A stretch of DNA of 19,971 nt from assembly GCA_964624905.1 (NCBI GenBank), contig CAZUYK010000018.1, forward strand, positions 1-19,971, written 5' to 3'. The stretch is from CAZRVH01 sp964624905. GTDB lineage: Bacteria; Patescibacteriota; Gracilibacteria; Peribacterales; Peribacteraceae. This document shows positions 14,784-19,971 of the stretch, piece after piece. How positions within the stretch are numbered: position 1 is the stretch's first letter; every line of letters starts with the position of its first letter. The notes beneath the pieces are model-generated. The model was not told the origin of the DNA. It saw only the letters and a program-made list of their open reading frames with translations, and ran no database searches. A program made the translations under genes and the position numbers.

Positions 14784-14816
14784 AAAGCCGGATGATCATG
14801 TGATCTCCGGCTTTAT
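14784..14816 (-). terminator. Terminator of the small membrane protein pair
   Basis: AAAGCCGGA and TCCGGCTTT form a 9-bp stem, extended inside by GATC/GATC with one bulge. On the minus strand it is followed by TTTGTTCT. It lies about 20 nt after the minus-strand stop at 14833. It could also back up nrdJ termination on the plus strand. Confidence 0.65.
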
Positions 14817-14832
14817 GGCTAACCCTCAGGGG

Positions 14833-15048
14833 TCAGCGGACGGGAGGGGTGCTCCCGTAAGTTTGTTCAAACTCTCTCCGTCGCCGATTGATATCTTTCT
14901 GAATAGGAATGATGATGAGAGTGGCAATGATCATTCCGGCGATGAAATACCAATCGAACGGATGAAACAGGGGTGGGACGAAGGCGCTATCCTCCTTTCT
15001 TGAGTGATACGTTAGAATGGATTTTCGTTCGGTATTTTGAAGGTCCAC
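14833..15048 (-). CDS. 71-aa single-span membrane protein (hypothetical)
   Basis: I do not recognise this protein. A hydrophilic N-terminal part of about 32 residues precedes one membrane span (WYFIAGMIIATLIIIPI, about 33-49) and a basic tail (QKDINRRRREFEQTYG), which suggests the C-terminus faces the cytoplasm. The start is uncertain. GTG 15048 overlaps the end of the upstream gene by 37 nt and has no Shine-Dalgarno, while a strong AGGAGG lies inside the frame near 14997 without a normal start codon after it. It may be translationally coupled to the upstream membrane gene and shares its terminator. Moderate confidence that it is a gene; the function is unknown. Confidence 0.5.
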   Translation of the reverse strand: MDLQNTERKSILTYHSRKEDSAFVPPLFHPFDWYFIAGMIIATLIIIPIQKDINRRRREFEQTYGSTPPVR

Positions 15049-15260
15049 TGAACGATGCGGTCACAATACGGTTTGAACCGCGAATTCTTATTGTGCGAGA
15101 TGTGCATCAGGAACAAACCGATGCATCCTCCCAAAGGAAAAAGAAAGATCCTGTAAGGCTCTGGAGTGAGCCAGGCACAGATACATACGCAGAGCACGAC
15201 GAAGGAAATGATGATCGACTCCACGAACAGAAATCTCAGGATGACAGCGATGCGCGACAT
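15012..15260 (-). CDS. 82-aa two-span membrane protein (hypothetical)
   Basis: I do not recognise this protein. It has two hydrophobic segments: ILRFLFVESIIISFVVLCVCICAWL in outline (about 7-31) and IFLFPLGGCIGLFLMHI (about 38-54). A basic tail follows (HNKNSRFKPYCDR). The ATG at 15260 has GGAGG about 9 nt upstream on the minus strand. It forms an overlapping pair with the following 71-aa membrane gene; the two could act as a small membrane complex. Its promoter region (minus-strand TATGAT near 15316-15321) overlaps the promoter of the divergent 149-aa gene. Confidence 0.55.
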   Translation of the reverse strand: MSRIAVILRFLFVESIIISFVVLCVCICAWLTPEPYRIFLFPLGGCIGLFLMHISHNKNSRFKPYCDRIVQWTFKIPNENPF

Positions 15261-15351
15261 GGGCGTAAGCCTCCGTGCGTTGTGAGAGATCGGATGACAA
15301 GAATACTTACCCTATCATACCCCTCCCATAGGAAGATCAAGGGCTTTTGGC

Positions 15352-15357
15352 TACAAT
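15352..15357 (+). promoter_or_regulatory. -10 box of the 149-aa gene
   Basis: TACAAT ends 6 nt before the ATG at 15364 and no Shine-Dalgarno is present, so the transcript would begin at the start codon. The -35 is not clear. Confidence 0.5.
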
Positions 15358-15363
15358 CCAACC

Positions 15364-15813
15364 ATGTCCGATTCCTTCCTGGACCATCTGCCCGGCCTTG
15401 AGCGCGAGAAGATCCGAAAGAAAATGAGGAGCTCCGAGGCGTACGAACGCCTGCGCGACAACGTGAAGGGCCCCGAGGACCTGGAGCGTGAAATGGACAA
15501 GGCTGAGAAACTCGCGGAGCTGTCGTTCGCGCTCGAGATGGAACCGCACATGCAGGAAAAAATGAAGAAGACGATCGAGAAAGATCTCAACGAAAAAGGG
15601 ATCGACGCGATGCTCGATATGCACGAAGACCTTCCGCACGGAGTGAGTCAGATGTTGTTGGAAGGAAAATTTTCCGTCGCGGTTACCGAACATCCGTCGA
15701 CGCACGAAGACTCCGTCGCGTTGGTTCCCGAAGGAAATATCCATGAGAAGATTCCGCTCAAGCAAAATCTGAGCAACGCGTACGCGGCCGCCGCGTTACA
15801 AAAGAAGAATTGA
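15364..15813 (+). CDS. 149-aa helical protein of unknown function
   Basis: I do not recognise this family. The sequence is highly charged and almost wholly helical. Residues 10-75 (for example LEREKIRKKMRSSEAYERL, EDLEREMDKAEKLAELSF) could form a coiled coil or helical bundle. A more varied region follows (VAVTEHPSTHEDSVALVPEGNIHEKIP, about 104-130), then a short Ala-rich end. There is no signal peptide or membrane span, so it is probably cytoplasmic. The start is supported by a -10 box 6 nt upstream. Codon use matches the neighbouring housekeeping genes, which argues for a native gene, perhaps restricted to this lineage. Confidence 0.7.
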   Translation: MSDSFLDHLPGLEREKIRKKMRSSEAYERLRDNVKGPEDLEREMDKAEKLAELSFALEMEPHMQEKMKKTIEKDLNEKGIDAMLDMHEDLPHGVSQMLLEGKFSVAVTEHPSTHEDSVALVPEGNIHEKIPLKQNLSNAYAAAALQKKN

Positions 15814-16025
15814 AGGTGGCCGGTGGTGATGTTGCTATGGTTGGGGTTTTTTCGTGACCGGTCCGAGTACGAACTCAGATGTTCAGGAACAAAACGCCGA
15901 ACGCACAGACGAAGAGGAAGAAGCGCATGGGGTGAGCGGAATGTACGCGCACATTAATTGTTCATGCAAGGGTCGCATGGGAAATACCCCTTGCACTAGG
16001 GCTGAAACTTGAACACATTAATACT
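15814..16025. other. Intergenic region with a possible 17-aa hydrophobic mini-ORF
   Basis: No standard gene is visible. On the minus strand, 15928-15875 encodes MRFFLFVCAFGVLFLNI, a short hydrophobic peptide. A possible promoter upstream (TTGCAT, 18 bp, TACATT) ends 11 nt before its ATG. A G-T-rich stretch ending in TTTTTT at about 15847-15852 may be a weak terminator for the 149-aa gene. All of this is weak evidence. Confidence 0.25.
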
Positions 16026-16376
16026 TCAATCGAGCGGAATCGGGGGTGAAACCGCGGTGAGGTCGTCGTCAGGCGCGGCTTTATTCGGGATCCGTTTGCC
16101 ACAGCGAACGCATTGATGGACGATCATCCACCCCTTTTTTCCGCTTTGGTCCAGTTCGATCGGAGCCATGGGGGACTGGCACGTCGATTCGCGATCTCCG
16201 GGGCCGTCTCGGTCCACGTGGAGGCTGTACAGACAGAACGGACAGTGGTTTCGATAACTTCCGTGCTCCAGCGGCTCCACGTGCTTTTTGCAGTGGATGC
16301 AGACGAACGATTCCTGGCGGGCGATGAAGGGGGTATGAGAGGGAATCAAAGGAATCAAAGTAGTCAACGGAAACAA
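16026..16376 (-). CDS. RNHCP domain-containing protein
   Basis: A small cysteine-rich, probably zinc-binding protein (116 aa as drawn). The name-giving motif is present as SYRNHCPFCLYSLHVD (residues 40-55). The cysteine pairs are C26/C29 (CIHC), C45/C48 (CPFC) and C89/C92 (CVRC), plus C66; together with PGDR and KGWMIVHQC these match the RNHCP family as known. The family's biochemical role is not established; a nucleic-acid or translation link is often guessed from the zinc-ribbon look. The N-terminus is odd: residues 5-12 (TTLIPLIP) are translated from the 9-bp repeat array at 16342-16368, and no Shine-Dalgarno precedes ATG 16376. A TTG within the array (for example LIPSHTPF) could be the true start. 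It begins only 3 nt after the four-helix-bundle gene. Confidence 0.88.
   Translation of the reverse strand: MFPLTTLIPLIPSHTPFIARQESFVCIHCKKHVEPLEHGSYRNHCPFCLYSLHVDRDGPGDRESTCQSPMAPIELDQSGKKGWMIVHQCVRCGKRIPNKAAPDDDLTAVSPPIPLD
16342..16368. repeat. Left 9-bp repeat array flanking the four-helix-bundle gene
   Basis: Two perfect copies of GGAATCAAA (16342-16350, 16351-16359) and one diverged copy (GTAGTCAAC). Read on the minus strand the unit is TTTGATTCC. It is the inverted counterpart of the array at 16780-16815 and lies inside the 5' end of the RNHCP frame. Confidence 0.75.
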
Positions 16377-16379
16377 TGA

Positions 16380-16739
16380 TTATGCACGGAAGGCAGATCG
16401 CAACTTTGTTATGAGAAAGCTAACTCTATGAGTATGTTGATCGATTGTATCGTAGACATCATTCGCAAGGTAGCCCAGATCCTTACTAAGTCTACATTGA
16501 TAATGAAGTTCTTCTAATGAGCCCAGCGCAATGGCAAAGAAATTTGCTTTATCTTTTGGGCTTCTTTTTGCATTCCCTTCCGCGATATTTGTCGGGATGC
16601 TGCAAGATGAACGCCTCATCTGATTCGTTAAGCCAAATTTTTCTTCATTCGGAAATTTTTTTGTTTCGTTATATATTTTCAAGCAAAGATTATGTGCTTC
16701 CTTCCAGGCAATTATTTTCTCATAGGGTCTTGTGTCCAT
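16380..16739 (-). CDS. Four-helix bundle protein (S23/IVP family)
   Basis: A 119-aa member of the family first known from proteins encoded in 23S rRNA intervening sequences, here as a free-standing gene. The family pattern is clear: an N-terminal segment with YEKIIAWKEAHNLCLKIY, then KFPNEEKFGLTNQMRRSSCSIPTNIAEGNAK (about 28-58), then two further helices with FFAIALGSLEELHYQCRLSKDLGYL. Members form homopentamers of four-helix bundles; the function is not established. The gene is visibly richer in A and T than ychF on one side and RNHCP on the other, and it lies between two inverted 9-bp repeat arrays, which suggests acquisition as a unit. It is on the same strand as ychF and RNHCP. No clear Shine-Dalgarno is present; ATG 16739 fits the family N-terminus. 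Confidence 0.92.
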   Translation of the reverse strand: MDTRPYEKIIAWKEAHNLCLKIYNETKKFPNEEKFGLTNQMRRSSCSIPTNIAEGNAKRSPKDKANFFAIALGSLEELHYQCRLSKDLGYLANDVYDTIDQHTHRVSFLITKLRSAFRA

Positions 16740-16779
16740 GAGAGTAGATTCTCATGTGCAAAATATATTTTCCACAATC

Positions 16780-16824
16780 CTCGATTTCTTTGATTCCCTT
16801 GATTGCATTGATTTCCTTATCAAC
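16780..16824. repeat. Right 9-bp repeat array flanking the four-helix-bundle gene
   Basis: Four consecutive 9-bp units CTCGATTTC, TTTGATTCC, CTTGATTGC and ATTGATTTC (16780-16815), then a decayed unit. The consensus is yTTGATTCC on the plus strand, i.e. inverted relative to the array at 16342-16368. It lies between the ychF stop and the four-helix-bundle start. Confidence 0.75.
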
Positions 16825-16845
16825 AAGCCACATCCTCCCGTTCCA

Positions 16846-17940
16846 TCAGACATTGAAGCGGAAGTGCATGACGTCGCCGTCTTTCACGACGTATTCCTTT
16901 CCTTCCAGGCGCATCTTGCCGGCCTCGCGTGCCTTCACTTCGCCCCCGAGGGTCACGTAGTCGTCGAACCCGATCGTCTCCGCGCGGATAAAACCGCGTT
17001 CGAAGTCTGTGTGGATCACGCCCGCGGCCTGCGGTGCGGTGAATCCCTTTGGAATGTTCCATGCCCTCACCTCCTGCACGCCGGCAGTGAAGTAGCTGAT
17101 GTAGCCCAGCGCCTTGTAGGCGGCGTGGATGAGTCGGTCGAGCCCGCTGCCCGTGACGCCCAGGTCCTTCAAAAATTCCGCGGCTTCCTCGGACGAAAGG
17201 TCCTGCAGGTCTTCCTCGATCTTGGCGGAGATGAGCACAAGCTCGGCGGAGTCGGGGAGTCCCAGGTCCGCTTTGAGCGCCTTCGGATCCAGCGACTTGA
17301 GTTCGCCTTCCGCAACGTTGGCCGCGTAGACGATCGGCTTGGCGGTCATGAGCGTCATCATTTTGAATACGGGGATTTCCTCCTTCTCCAGTTCCACCGT
17401 CGACGCCATCTTTCCGGCGCTCAGCGCAGCGTGCGCCTTCTGCGCCACGGTCAGTTCGATCTTCTTCGCCTTGTCTCCCATCTCCGCGGGCTTCTTGATC
17501 TTGTCGATGCGGTTCTCGACGTTCTGGAGGTCTGCGAGGAGGAGTTCGGTCTCGATGATCTCGCGGTCGCGCTTCGGGTGCACCGTTCCTTCGACGTGGA
17601 TGATGTCTCCTCCCTGGAACACGCGCACGACGTGGCAGATGGCATCCACTTCGCGGATGGCGCCGAGGAATTTATTGCCCAGTCCTTCCCCCTTGCTGGC
17701 ACCCTTCACGAGTCCGGCGATATCGACGAATTCAATCGCCGCGGGAAGGATTTTCTCCGGATGGACGATGGCCGCCAGCTGTTGCAAGCGGGGATCGGGC
17801 ACTTCCACGATACCGACGTTGGGTTCGATGGTGCAGAACGGGTAGTTCGCCGCCTGTGCGCCCTTCGTTCGCGTCAACGCGTTGAAAAGGGTGGATTTTC
17901 CGACGTTCGGGAGGCCGACGATGCCGATTTTCAGCGCCAT
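16846..17940 (-). CDS. ychF: Redox-regulated ATPase YchF (Obg-family)
   Basis: A universally conserved P-loop ATPase of the Obg family that associates with ribosomes and stress responses (364 aa, the normal family length). The start is ATG 17940, giving MALKIGIVGLPNVGKST; the longer in-frame ATG at 18006 would add 22 unrelated residues. The P-loop is GLPNVGKST (9-17). The G4-equivalent is NVAE (208-211) instead of NKxD, the change that gives YchF its ATP preference. A helical coiled-coil insert lies between (about 120-200; ETELLLADLQNVENRIDKI). The C-terminal TGS-like domain carries AWNIPKGFTAPQAAGVIHTDFERGFI in outline and ends in DVMHFRFNV. A TATGCT box 9 nt before the ATG and a TTGACT-based promoter further up are both possible. 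Identification is secure. Confidence 0.97.
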   Translation of the reverse strand: MALKIGIVGLPNVGKSTLFNALTRTKGAQAANYPFCTIEPNVGIVEVPDPRLQQLAAIVHPEKILPAAIEFVDIAGLVKGASKGEGLGNKFLGAIREVDAICHVVRVFQGGDIIHVEGTVHPKRDREIIETELLLADLQNVENRIDKIKKPAEMGDKAKKIELTVAQKAHAALSAGKMASTVELEKEEIPVFKMMTLMTAKPIVYAANVAEGELKSLDPKALKADLGLPDSAELVLISAKIEEDLQDLSSEEAAEFLKDLGVTGSGLDRLIHAAYKALGYISYFTAGVQEVRAWNIPKGFTAPQAAGVIHTDFERGFIRAETIGFDDYVTLGGEVKAREAGKMRLEGKEYVVKDGDVMHFRFNV

Positions 17941-17998
17941 TGCGGGGGCAGCATACAGAGGAACGGGAAAGAGGCAAAATACAGCCGGATCGCCTTCT

Positions 17999-18091
17999 AT
18001 AGACAATTAAATCACTCGAATAGTCAATAAACGGCTAAAAAGCCGACCTTTTGCTTCATTTATTGACAAAATATCAATATAGTATTAAAGT
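17999..18091. promoter_or_regulatory. Divergent promoter region of ychF and the SLH-sortase gene
   Basis: On the plus strand TTGACA (18063-18068), 17 bp, TAAAGT (18086-18091) ends 11 nt before the ATG at 18103. On the minus strand TTGACT (18027-18022), 17-18 bp, GTCTAT/TCTATA leads to ychF. The two -35 regions are mirror images: GTCAATAAA at 18023-18031 and TTTATTGAC at 18059-18067. Between them CGGCT-AAAA-AGCCG (18032-18045) is another inverted repeat. Confidence 0.6.
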
Positions 18092-18102
18092 AACCATCCC
18101 GT

Positions 18103-19314
18103 ATGTCGAAGCGCATCATCCTCCTTTTGGGCATCGTTCTCTTCGTTGGTTTCATTACCGACGCTTTCGGACAGTCCGCACGCGCGCGCATCAAACCGCT
18201 GCAATCGCCGTCCGTCACCCGCGCCGGCGCCGTGGCAATCCTTATCGAATCCGATCCCGCGCTGAAGATGCGTGCACGCGATATCGCGCGTCACATGCCG
18301 CCGCTTCCTTTGTTCGATGACGTCGATCAGAACCAGTGGTACGCGCCGTACGTGGAAGTCGCCTTCGAACGTTCCTTCGTCCTTGGAAACGCCGAGCGCA
18401 CGTTCCGCCCGTCGGAATTCCTCATGCCCGAGGAAGCGCTGACGCTGCTCACGCGTTACCGCAACGGAGGCGAAGAGGATTTGGAGTACGATCATAACGA
18501 CAATTGGTTCACGAAGACCGTCGAAGCCGCCGAGGAAGCGCAGATCCCTCTTCCCGCCAGCATGGGAACGGGCCAGCCCATCACCCGCACGGAACTCTTC
18601 GCGATGATGCGTGCCATCGGCATCCTGAACCCCGACACCATCGAAGTGCCCAACACGCTCTACCTTGTCGCGTATCCCAAGAACGTGGCAGTTGCCCAGA
18701 GTGATTTCGCCCCCGCCCAGCCCCAACAGCCTGCCTATACCGAGTACAAACCGGTCACGGGTTCCGTGAATATCCGACCTTTGACGAATGCAACTTCTTC
18801 CCGCGCCCCCATCGCCTACAACCCCGCCCCCGTCGCGCAGCGCCCCACGACCCCCGCGCCGCAGCAGCCAGCACCGAGTGCTCCCGCTCCCTCTGCCAAA
18901 GCCTTCAGCATCTCCATGCCGTCACTCGGCATCAAGGACCTGACCGTCACGCACCCCTCCGATCCCACGACGTCCAAGGGCCTTCTTTCCGTCCTTCAGA
19001 ACGGCGTCGGTCACTTGTTCAGCTACCCGGGCAAGGGCGGAAAGATCCTCATCTACGGACACTCCAGCAGCTATCCGTGGGACGTCTCTAGCTACACGAA
19101 GATCTTCCGCCAGATCAACAAGCTGCAGGCAGGTGACAAGATCGCCGTCACGTACAACGGTACCGTCTATAACTACGAAGTCACATTCAAGGAGGAAGTC
19201 GCCGTGAACGACATGAGCGCCTACTCCGGCAGCGGCGAGGAACTCATCCTCTACACCTGCTGGCCGCCCGATACCATCGACAAGCGTTACCTGGTGCACG
19301 CGAAGCCGATTTAA
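18103..19314 (+). CDS. Secreted SLH-like plus sortase-domain transpeptidase
   Basis: An exported 403-aa protein joining a cell-wall-binding-like region to a sortase domain. The N-terminal signal peptide is KRIILLLGIVLFVGFITDAFGQS (in outline), with likely cleavage near residue 23. Residues 36-175 resemble S-layer homology repeats (FDDVDQNQWYAPYVEVAFERSFVLGN; NWFTKTVEAAEEAQIPLP; PITRTELFAMM). A Pro/Ala/Gln-rich linker (203-264) follows. The C-terminal sortase domain (about 267-403) has the complete catalytic set: H320 (IYGHSSS), C386 (LYTCWPP) and R395 (DKRYLVHA). Sortases cut a sorting signal and join proteins to the wall or to each other; no LPXTG-type substrate is visible in this window. 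It resembles single-pass class D/E-like sortases, but the class is not certain. A promoter ends 11 nt before the ATG. Confidence 0.88.
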   Translation: MSKRIILLLGIVLFVGFITDAFGQSARARIKPLQSPSVTRAGAVAILIESDPALKMRARDIARHMPPLPLFDDVDQNQWYAPYVEVAFERSFVLGNAERTFRPSEFLMPEEALTLLTRYRNGGEEDLEYDHNDNWFTKTVEAAEEAQIPLPASMGTGQPITRTELFAMMRAIGILNPDTIEVPNTLYLVAYPKNVAVAQSDFAPAQPQQPAYTEYKPVTGSVNIRPLTNATSSRAPIAYNPAPVAQRPTTPAPQQPAPSAPAPSAKAFSISMPSLGIKDLTVTHPSDPTTSKGLLSVLQNGVGHLFSYPGKGGKILIYGHSSSYPWDVSSYTKIFRQINKLQAGDKIAVTYNGTVYNYEVTFKEEVAVNDMSAYSGSGEELILYTCWPPDTIDKRYLVHAKPI

Positions 19315-19477
19315 ATTCTGGGATTCCTAGGAGCGTTCAATATCCACTCGTCTATTCAATATGCGTAGCTTGCCTCTTCGCACATGCGGGGAGGGGATGC
19401 TCGTAGATTGATCATGCTCAAATCCTCCGCTGCCTTGCGACAGTGATCGAAAACATACTTATAGGTCGAGCTTCTGC
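19315..19477. other. Intergenic region between convergent sortase and ATPase genes
   Basis: No gene is supported here. A hairpin, CCTCTTCGC / GCGGGGAGG with two wobbles and an ACAT loop, lies at about 19375-19396. It has no T run on either strand, so it is not a clear intrinsic terminator, although one is expected between these convergent genes. Confidence 0.4.
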
Positions 19478-19971
19478 TTACGCCCCAATTCTCCTCAAAA
19501 TCTCCCTGTTCACGAACTCCTTCGGGCGTCCGTACTTCAGGCGGCTCAGTTGCTTGAACGCCTCGGCGGCTTGTTCGTCTTTCTGATACGTCTTATCGAG
19601 CCAGGGCTTCGGGATCTCGATGGAGAACGGGCGGCTCGGCTGTCCGTCGACGCAGAGCTTCATGGATCCCTTGAACGCGTCCATGTTCACCAGGTCCTGT
19701 TCGCTGAACACCGGTCCCATCTGCTTCGCTCCCACTTCGGCGTCGTCCGGTCCGATCTTGTAGAAGAGCATCGTTCCGACGTTTCCGAACACGGCGCCCT
19801 TCAAAGATACGGAGCCCGACAGCTTGCTGTCCTTCTCCAGCTGGTCGATGTACTGGTGCGCCAGGATGAGGCCAAGGCGGTACTTGCGGGCCTCGGAGAG
19901 GATCGATTCGATGCTCGGCGTGACGAAGTTCTGGAATTCGTCGATGTAGAGGAAGAAGTCCTTGCGGTTCT
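19478..19971 (-). CDS. VirB4/TraG-like type IV secretion/conjugation ATPase, 3' part
   Basis: The C-terminal part of a P-loop ATPase related to the VirB4/TraC/TraG and DUF87 group; the 5' part lies beyond the window. The frame is open to the window edge, so the internal TTG at 19804 is not the start. Near the edge it reads NRKDFFLYIDEFQNF, a Walker B with catalytic DE. SILSEARKYRLGLILAHQYIDQL follows in outline, the sensor region with the conserved HQY typical of this group in Patescibacteria. The end is helical with basic residues (QLSRLKYGRPKEFVNREILRRIGA in outline). The Walker A motif must be upstream. Such ATPases drive type IV pili or DNA/protein transfer at the inner membrane; which one cannot be told here. 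Confidence 0.8.
   Translation of the reverse strand, partial: NRKDFFLYIDEFQNFVTPSIESILSEARKYRLGLILAHQYIDQLEKDSKLSGSVSLKGAVFGNVGTMLFYKIGPDDAEVGAKQMGPVFSEQDLVNMDAFKGSMKLCVDGQPSRPFSIEIPKPWLDKTYQKDEQAAEAFKQLSRLKYGRPKEFVNREILRRIGA

Noticed and set aside
16342..16824. CRISPR array from the short repeats near the four-helix-bundle gene
   Set aside because: The units are 9 bp, contiguous and without spacers, and no cas gene is present.
16732..18030. 432-codon plus-strand frame opposite ychF
   Set aside because: ychF on the minus strand has all family motifs; the plus-strand frame merely begins in the 9-bp array and reads its complement.
19375..19396. Hairpin as terminator of the SLH-sortase gene
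   Set aside because: Neither strand has a T run after the stem.

Overview
The window is a stretch of a bacterial chromosome with a moderately high GC coding sequence and AT-rich promoter gaps. It carries no rRNA, tRNA, CRISPR array or insertion sequence that I can see. Several features together suggest a Candidate Phyla Radiation (Patescibacteria) organism, perhaps near the Peribacteria/Peregrinibacteria: a TrpR-like YerC/YecD repressor, a long B12-dependent ribonucleotide reductase, an RNHCP-domain protein, a free-standing four-helix-bundle protein, and a VirB4/TraG-type ATPase with a Walker B segment read as FFLYIDEFQNF. TGA is used as an ordinary stop, so this is not a UGA-recoded lineage. 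The taxonomic call is inference from gene content.

Layout. Positions 1-1746 hold the 3' part of fusA (EF-G) and its terminator. Positions 1750-2490 hold two small-protein genes (57 and 73 aa), each with its own promoter, hairpin, Shine-Dalgarno site and terminator; the first promoter carries a perfect 17-bp palindrome. Positions 2534-6523 hold a large secreted protein built of two N-terminal repeats, five Ig-like and three MBG-type modules, and a four-cysteine C-terminal region. Positions 6518-8891 (minus strand) hold a membrane-anchored M23 peptidase and an HtrA-type serine protease. Positions 8946-10364 hold the YerC-like regulator and two further small unknown genes, one behind a leader with three hairpins. 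Positions 10366-14777 hold a flavodoxin-fold reductase and the class II ribonucleotide reductase gene, the latter with an NrdR-like box. Positions 14784-15813 hold two small membrane proteins and a helical unknown protein. Positions 16026-17940 (minus strand) hold ychF, an AT-rich four-helix-bundle gene bounded by inverted 9-bp repeat arrays, and an RNHCP gene. Positions 18063-19314 hold a secreted protein with an SLH-like region and a sortase domain. The window ends inside a VirB4/TraG-like ATPase gene on the minus strand.

How the genes fit together. Two themes stand out: housekeeping (EF-G, YchF, NrdJ) and cell envelope (Ig-like surface protein, M23 peptidase, HtrA, SLH-sortase, small membrane proteins). 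Most genes look monocistronic, with compact intrinsic terminators between convergent or successive genes. Two initiation styles coexist. The small genes have strong Shine-Dalgarno sites, while several larger genes have a -10 box only 6-11 nt before the ATG and no Shine-Dalgarno, which suggests leaderless mRNAs. The most unusual items are the four-helix-bundle module with its inverted repeat boundaries, the regulated small-protein cassette after fusA, and the structured leader upstream of the 88-aa gene.
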